A stretch of 38,886 nucleotides of DNA from Mycobacterium sp. E3198. GTDB lineage: Bacteria > Actinomycetota > Actinomycetes > Mycobacteriales > Mycobacteriaceae. The stretch is from the NCBI RefSeq assembly GCF_001667015.1, contig NZ_LZIS01000070.1:1-38886 (forward strand), written 5' to 3'. Each line of letters begins with the position of its first letter. Positions within the stretch are counted from its first letter, which is position 1. Both the position numbers and the translations under genes were made by a program. Positions 37,364-38,886 of the stretch are shown one piece after another. The notes under the pieces are model-generated. The model did not search any database and was not told the DNA's origin. It saw only the letters and a list, made by a program, of their open reading frames with translations.

Positions 37364-38851
37364 CTACCTGCCGGCGGTGCTGGAACGCTCGGCCGGGACC
37401 ACCACCTGGCTGGGCGGCGCCGACGGGGCGGACGCGCTGGGCAGCGGGGTCCGCGTGACCCCGGGGGTGCCGAGGCGGCCGGCCAGCCACGGCAGCGCGG
37501 CCGCGAAGGCCCGGTCCGCAAACGGCCAATCGTGCTTGCCGGGCTGGGGGAGCACCGCGCAGTCGATGCCGTTGGCGCGGCCGAGCGCGCACAGCGCATA
37601 CGCGGCGGCCGTCTGGTTGCTCGGGTTGGCCGCGGCGTCACGACTGACCAGACGCATTGCGCCGGCGTCGGTTACCGGCAGGTCGCGCCGCGGCGCCGGC
37701 GGGCCGTTCGAGGAGATGGCGAACCAGCCGGCCACGTCGCGGTACGGGCCGTGCCGGTTGATCACCGTGGTCGGGTCGAACGCCGCCCAGGCCTCCCCGT
37801 GTCCGCCGAACAGCCTGGCGATGGTCTGGGCCTTGGTGCCCGCATTGGGGTAGAAGTCGCCGGCGACGTCGACGAACGCGCTGAACATGTCGGGATGCAT
37901 GACGGTCAGGTCCACGGCGCAGGTACCGCCCATCGACCAGCCGGCAACGCCCCAATTGGACCGGTCGGGGCTGACGCCGAACTTCGAAACCATGTATGGC
38001 ACAACGTCCTTGGTGAGGTGGTCGGCGGCGTTGCCGCGAGGGCCGTTGACGCATTCCGTGTCGTTGTTGAACGCGCCCCCGGAGTCCACGAACACCAACA
38101 CCGGCGCCTTGCCGGCGTGCGCGGCCGCGAAGTCGTCGATGGTCTTGACCGCGTTGCCCGCCCGCGTCCAGTCCGCGGGCGTGTTGAACTGCCCGCCGAT
38201 CATCATCACCGTCGGCAACGCCGGCGGCGGGCTGCTGGTGAACCATTCGGGCGGCAGGTACACGAGTTCACCGCGGTGCTTGAAATGCGATGCCTCAGAA
38301 GGGATCACGACCGGGACCACGCTGCCGTGCGACGGCCGGGCCCGCTTTGCGACCATCGCCGTGACGGTGGCCGGGTCGGTCTGATCGGGCAGCGGCCCGG
38401 AGGTGAGCTGGTTCCACGCCGCCTGCACGGTCGGGAAGTAGCCCACCCACAGGTTGAGCGTCAGTGCCGCGCAGAGCAAACACAGCGGCACCGCGAGCAC
38501 TGTCGCGCCGCGGCGCCACGGCGGCGCGCTGCGCCAGCCGAGCACCAGCACCGCCGCGGCGAGGCCGGTCAACGCGATCCACGCCCACAGCGCCGATGGC
38601 GCCGGATCGTCGGACAGGCCGCGATCGACGATATACCAGTGCGTCACATAGGCAATGGCGCCGCCGGCCAGGCCGGCCAGCGGCAGCCAGATCGTCCGCC
38701 AGCGCCGTGACCGCCAGCCGACCGCCAGCGTCAGCACCACCGCGGCGCCGACCTGGACCGTCGCGGGCACCCAGCCGTGCATCAGCGACGTGTGGCTGCT
38801 CGCCAGCAACGGCGCCGCGGGAAGGGGCATCGGGGCGGTCACGTCACTCAT
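37364..38851 (-). CDS. Membrane-anchored esterase (esterase D / mycolyltransferase-like fold)
   Basis: A 495-residue protein. Four membrane helices lie in the first ~140 residues. An alpha/beta-hydrolase domain of the putative-esterase family (PF00756, the family of antigen 85) follows from ~175 and should face outside the membrane. The nucleophile is Ser306 in GWSMGG. A late KHDWPF supplies a possible catalytic His. VFVDSGGAFNNDTECVNGP and a Pro/Ser-rich C-terminal tail are also seen. Similar mycobacterial proteins are poorly characterised; possible substrates are cell-envelope esters, but none is shown. The ATG at 38851 starts the first predicted helix region. The gene is close to the window edge but complete. 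Confidence 0.85.
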   Translation of the reverse strand: MSDVTAPMPLPAAPLLASSHTSLMHGWVPATVQVGAAVVLTLAVGWRSRRWRTIWLPLAGLAGGAIAYVTHWYIVDRGLSDDPAPSALWAWIALTGLAAAVLVLGWRSAPPWRRGATVLAVPLCLLCAALTLNLWVGYFPTVQAAWNQLTSGPLPDQTDPATVTAMVAKRARPSHGSVVPVVIPSEASHFKHRGELVYLPPEWFTSSPPPALPTVMMIGGQFNTPADWTRAGNAVKTIDDFAAAHAGKAPVLVFVDSGGAFNNDTECVNGPRGNAADHLTKDVVPYMVSKFGVSPDRSNWGVAGWSMGGTCAVDLTVMHPDMFSAFVDVAGDFYPNAGTKAQTIARLFGGHGEAWAAFDPTTVINRHGPYRDVAGWFAISSNGPPAPRRDLPVTDAGAMRLVSRDAAANPSNQTAAAYALCALGRANGIDCAVLPQPGKHDWPFADRAFAAALPWLAGRLGTPGVTRTPLPSASAPSAPPSQVVVPAERSSTAGR

Positions 38852-38886
38852 TGTGATGGATCGTTAACCGCGCCGGAACCTAATCG

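Overview
The window is about 38.9 kb of high-GC DNA from a mycobacterium, most likely a slow-growing species near the Mycobacterium avium complex. The evidence is synteny and near-identity to M. tuberculosis proteins recalled from knowledge (polA-rpsA-coaE, uvrB, the Rv1634-Rv1638A block, Rv1354c-Rv1355c), type VII secretion substrates, frequent GTG/TTG starts, leaderless-type promoters, and an LAM-capping mannosyltransferase homologue. No rRNA, tRNA, CRISPR array or transposase was seen.

Layout. (1) 1-4036: 3' part of polA, then rpsA and coaE, all plus strand. (2) 4033-10802, minus strand: a tightly overlapping gene string. In transcription order it is a double-FHA ABC transporter, a DUF402 protein, then stand-alone proteins matching the three parts of the NHEJ enzyme LigD (phosphoesterase-like, ATP-dependent ligase, primase-polymerase), an Fpg/Nei-type DNA glycosylase and a small exported protein. 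(3) 10971-14702, plus strand: a PknF-like transmembrane Ser/Thr kinase divergent from the FHA transporter, then two type VII secretion substrates; the second has a low-GC internal domain that looks like a nuclease toxin. (4) 14809-25875: a block matching Rv1632c-Rv1638 (uvrB, MFS transporter, LAM-capping mannosyltransferase, cAMP-binding universal stress protein, metallo-hydrolase, uvrA), interrupted by an MgtC-family gene absent from this place in M. tuberculosis. (5) 25946-27807: minus-strand AlkZ/YcaQ-like winged-helix protein, Rv1638A-like small protein and a DUF6653-like membrane protein. (6) 27808-28411: 604 bp without a convincing gene, partly AT-richer, with a strong bulged palindrome. 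(7) 28412-30584: an acyltransferase-like protein and a cytochrome P450. (8) 30604-37236: a membrane diguanylate cyclase, a methyltransferase, a GAF-GGDEF-EAL protein (Rv1354c type), an E1-like/nitroreductase fusion (Rv1355c type) and a TetR regulator. (9) 37364-38851: a membrane-anchored esterase.

Themes. DNA repair dominates: polA, the split LigD set with its glycosylase, uvrB, uvrA and an AlkZ-like protein. uvrA and uvrB each carry a near-perfect or perfect match to the mycobacterial RecA-independent DNA-damage promoter (PafBC type). Signalling is the second theme: a kinase/FHA pair and two c-di-GMP enzymes. In M. tuberculosis coaE, Rv1632c and uvrB are adjacent, so the ~10.8 kb between coaE and 14809 is an insertion relative to that genome, or a loss there. 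The best candidates for under-described biology are the split LigD-glycosylase operon, in which the phosphoesterase seems to have lost catalytic residues, and the WXG protein with its putative toxin domain. All homology statements come from reading the sequence and from memory; no database search was run.
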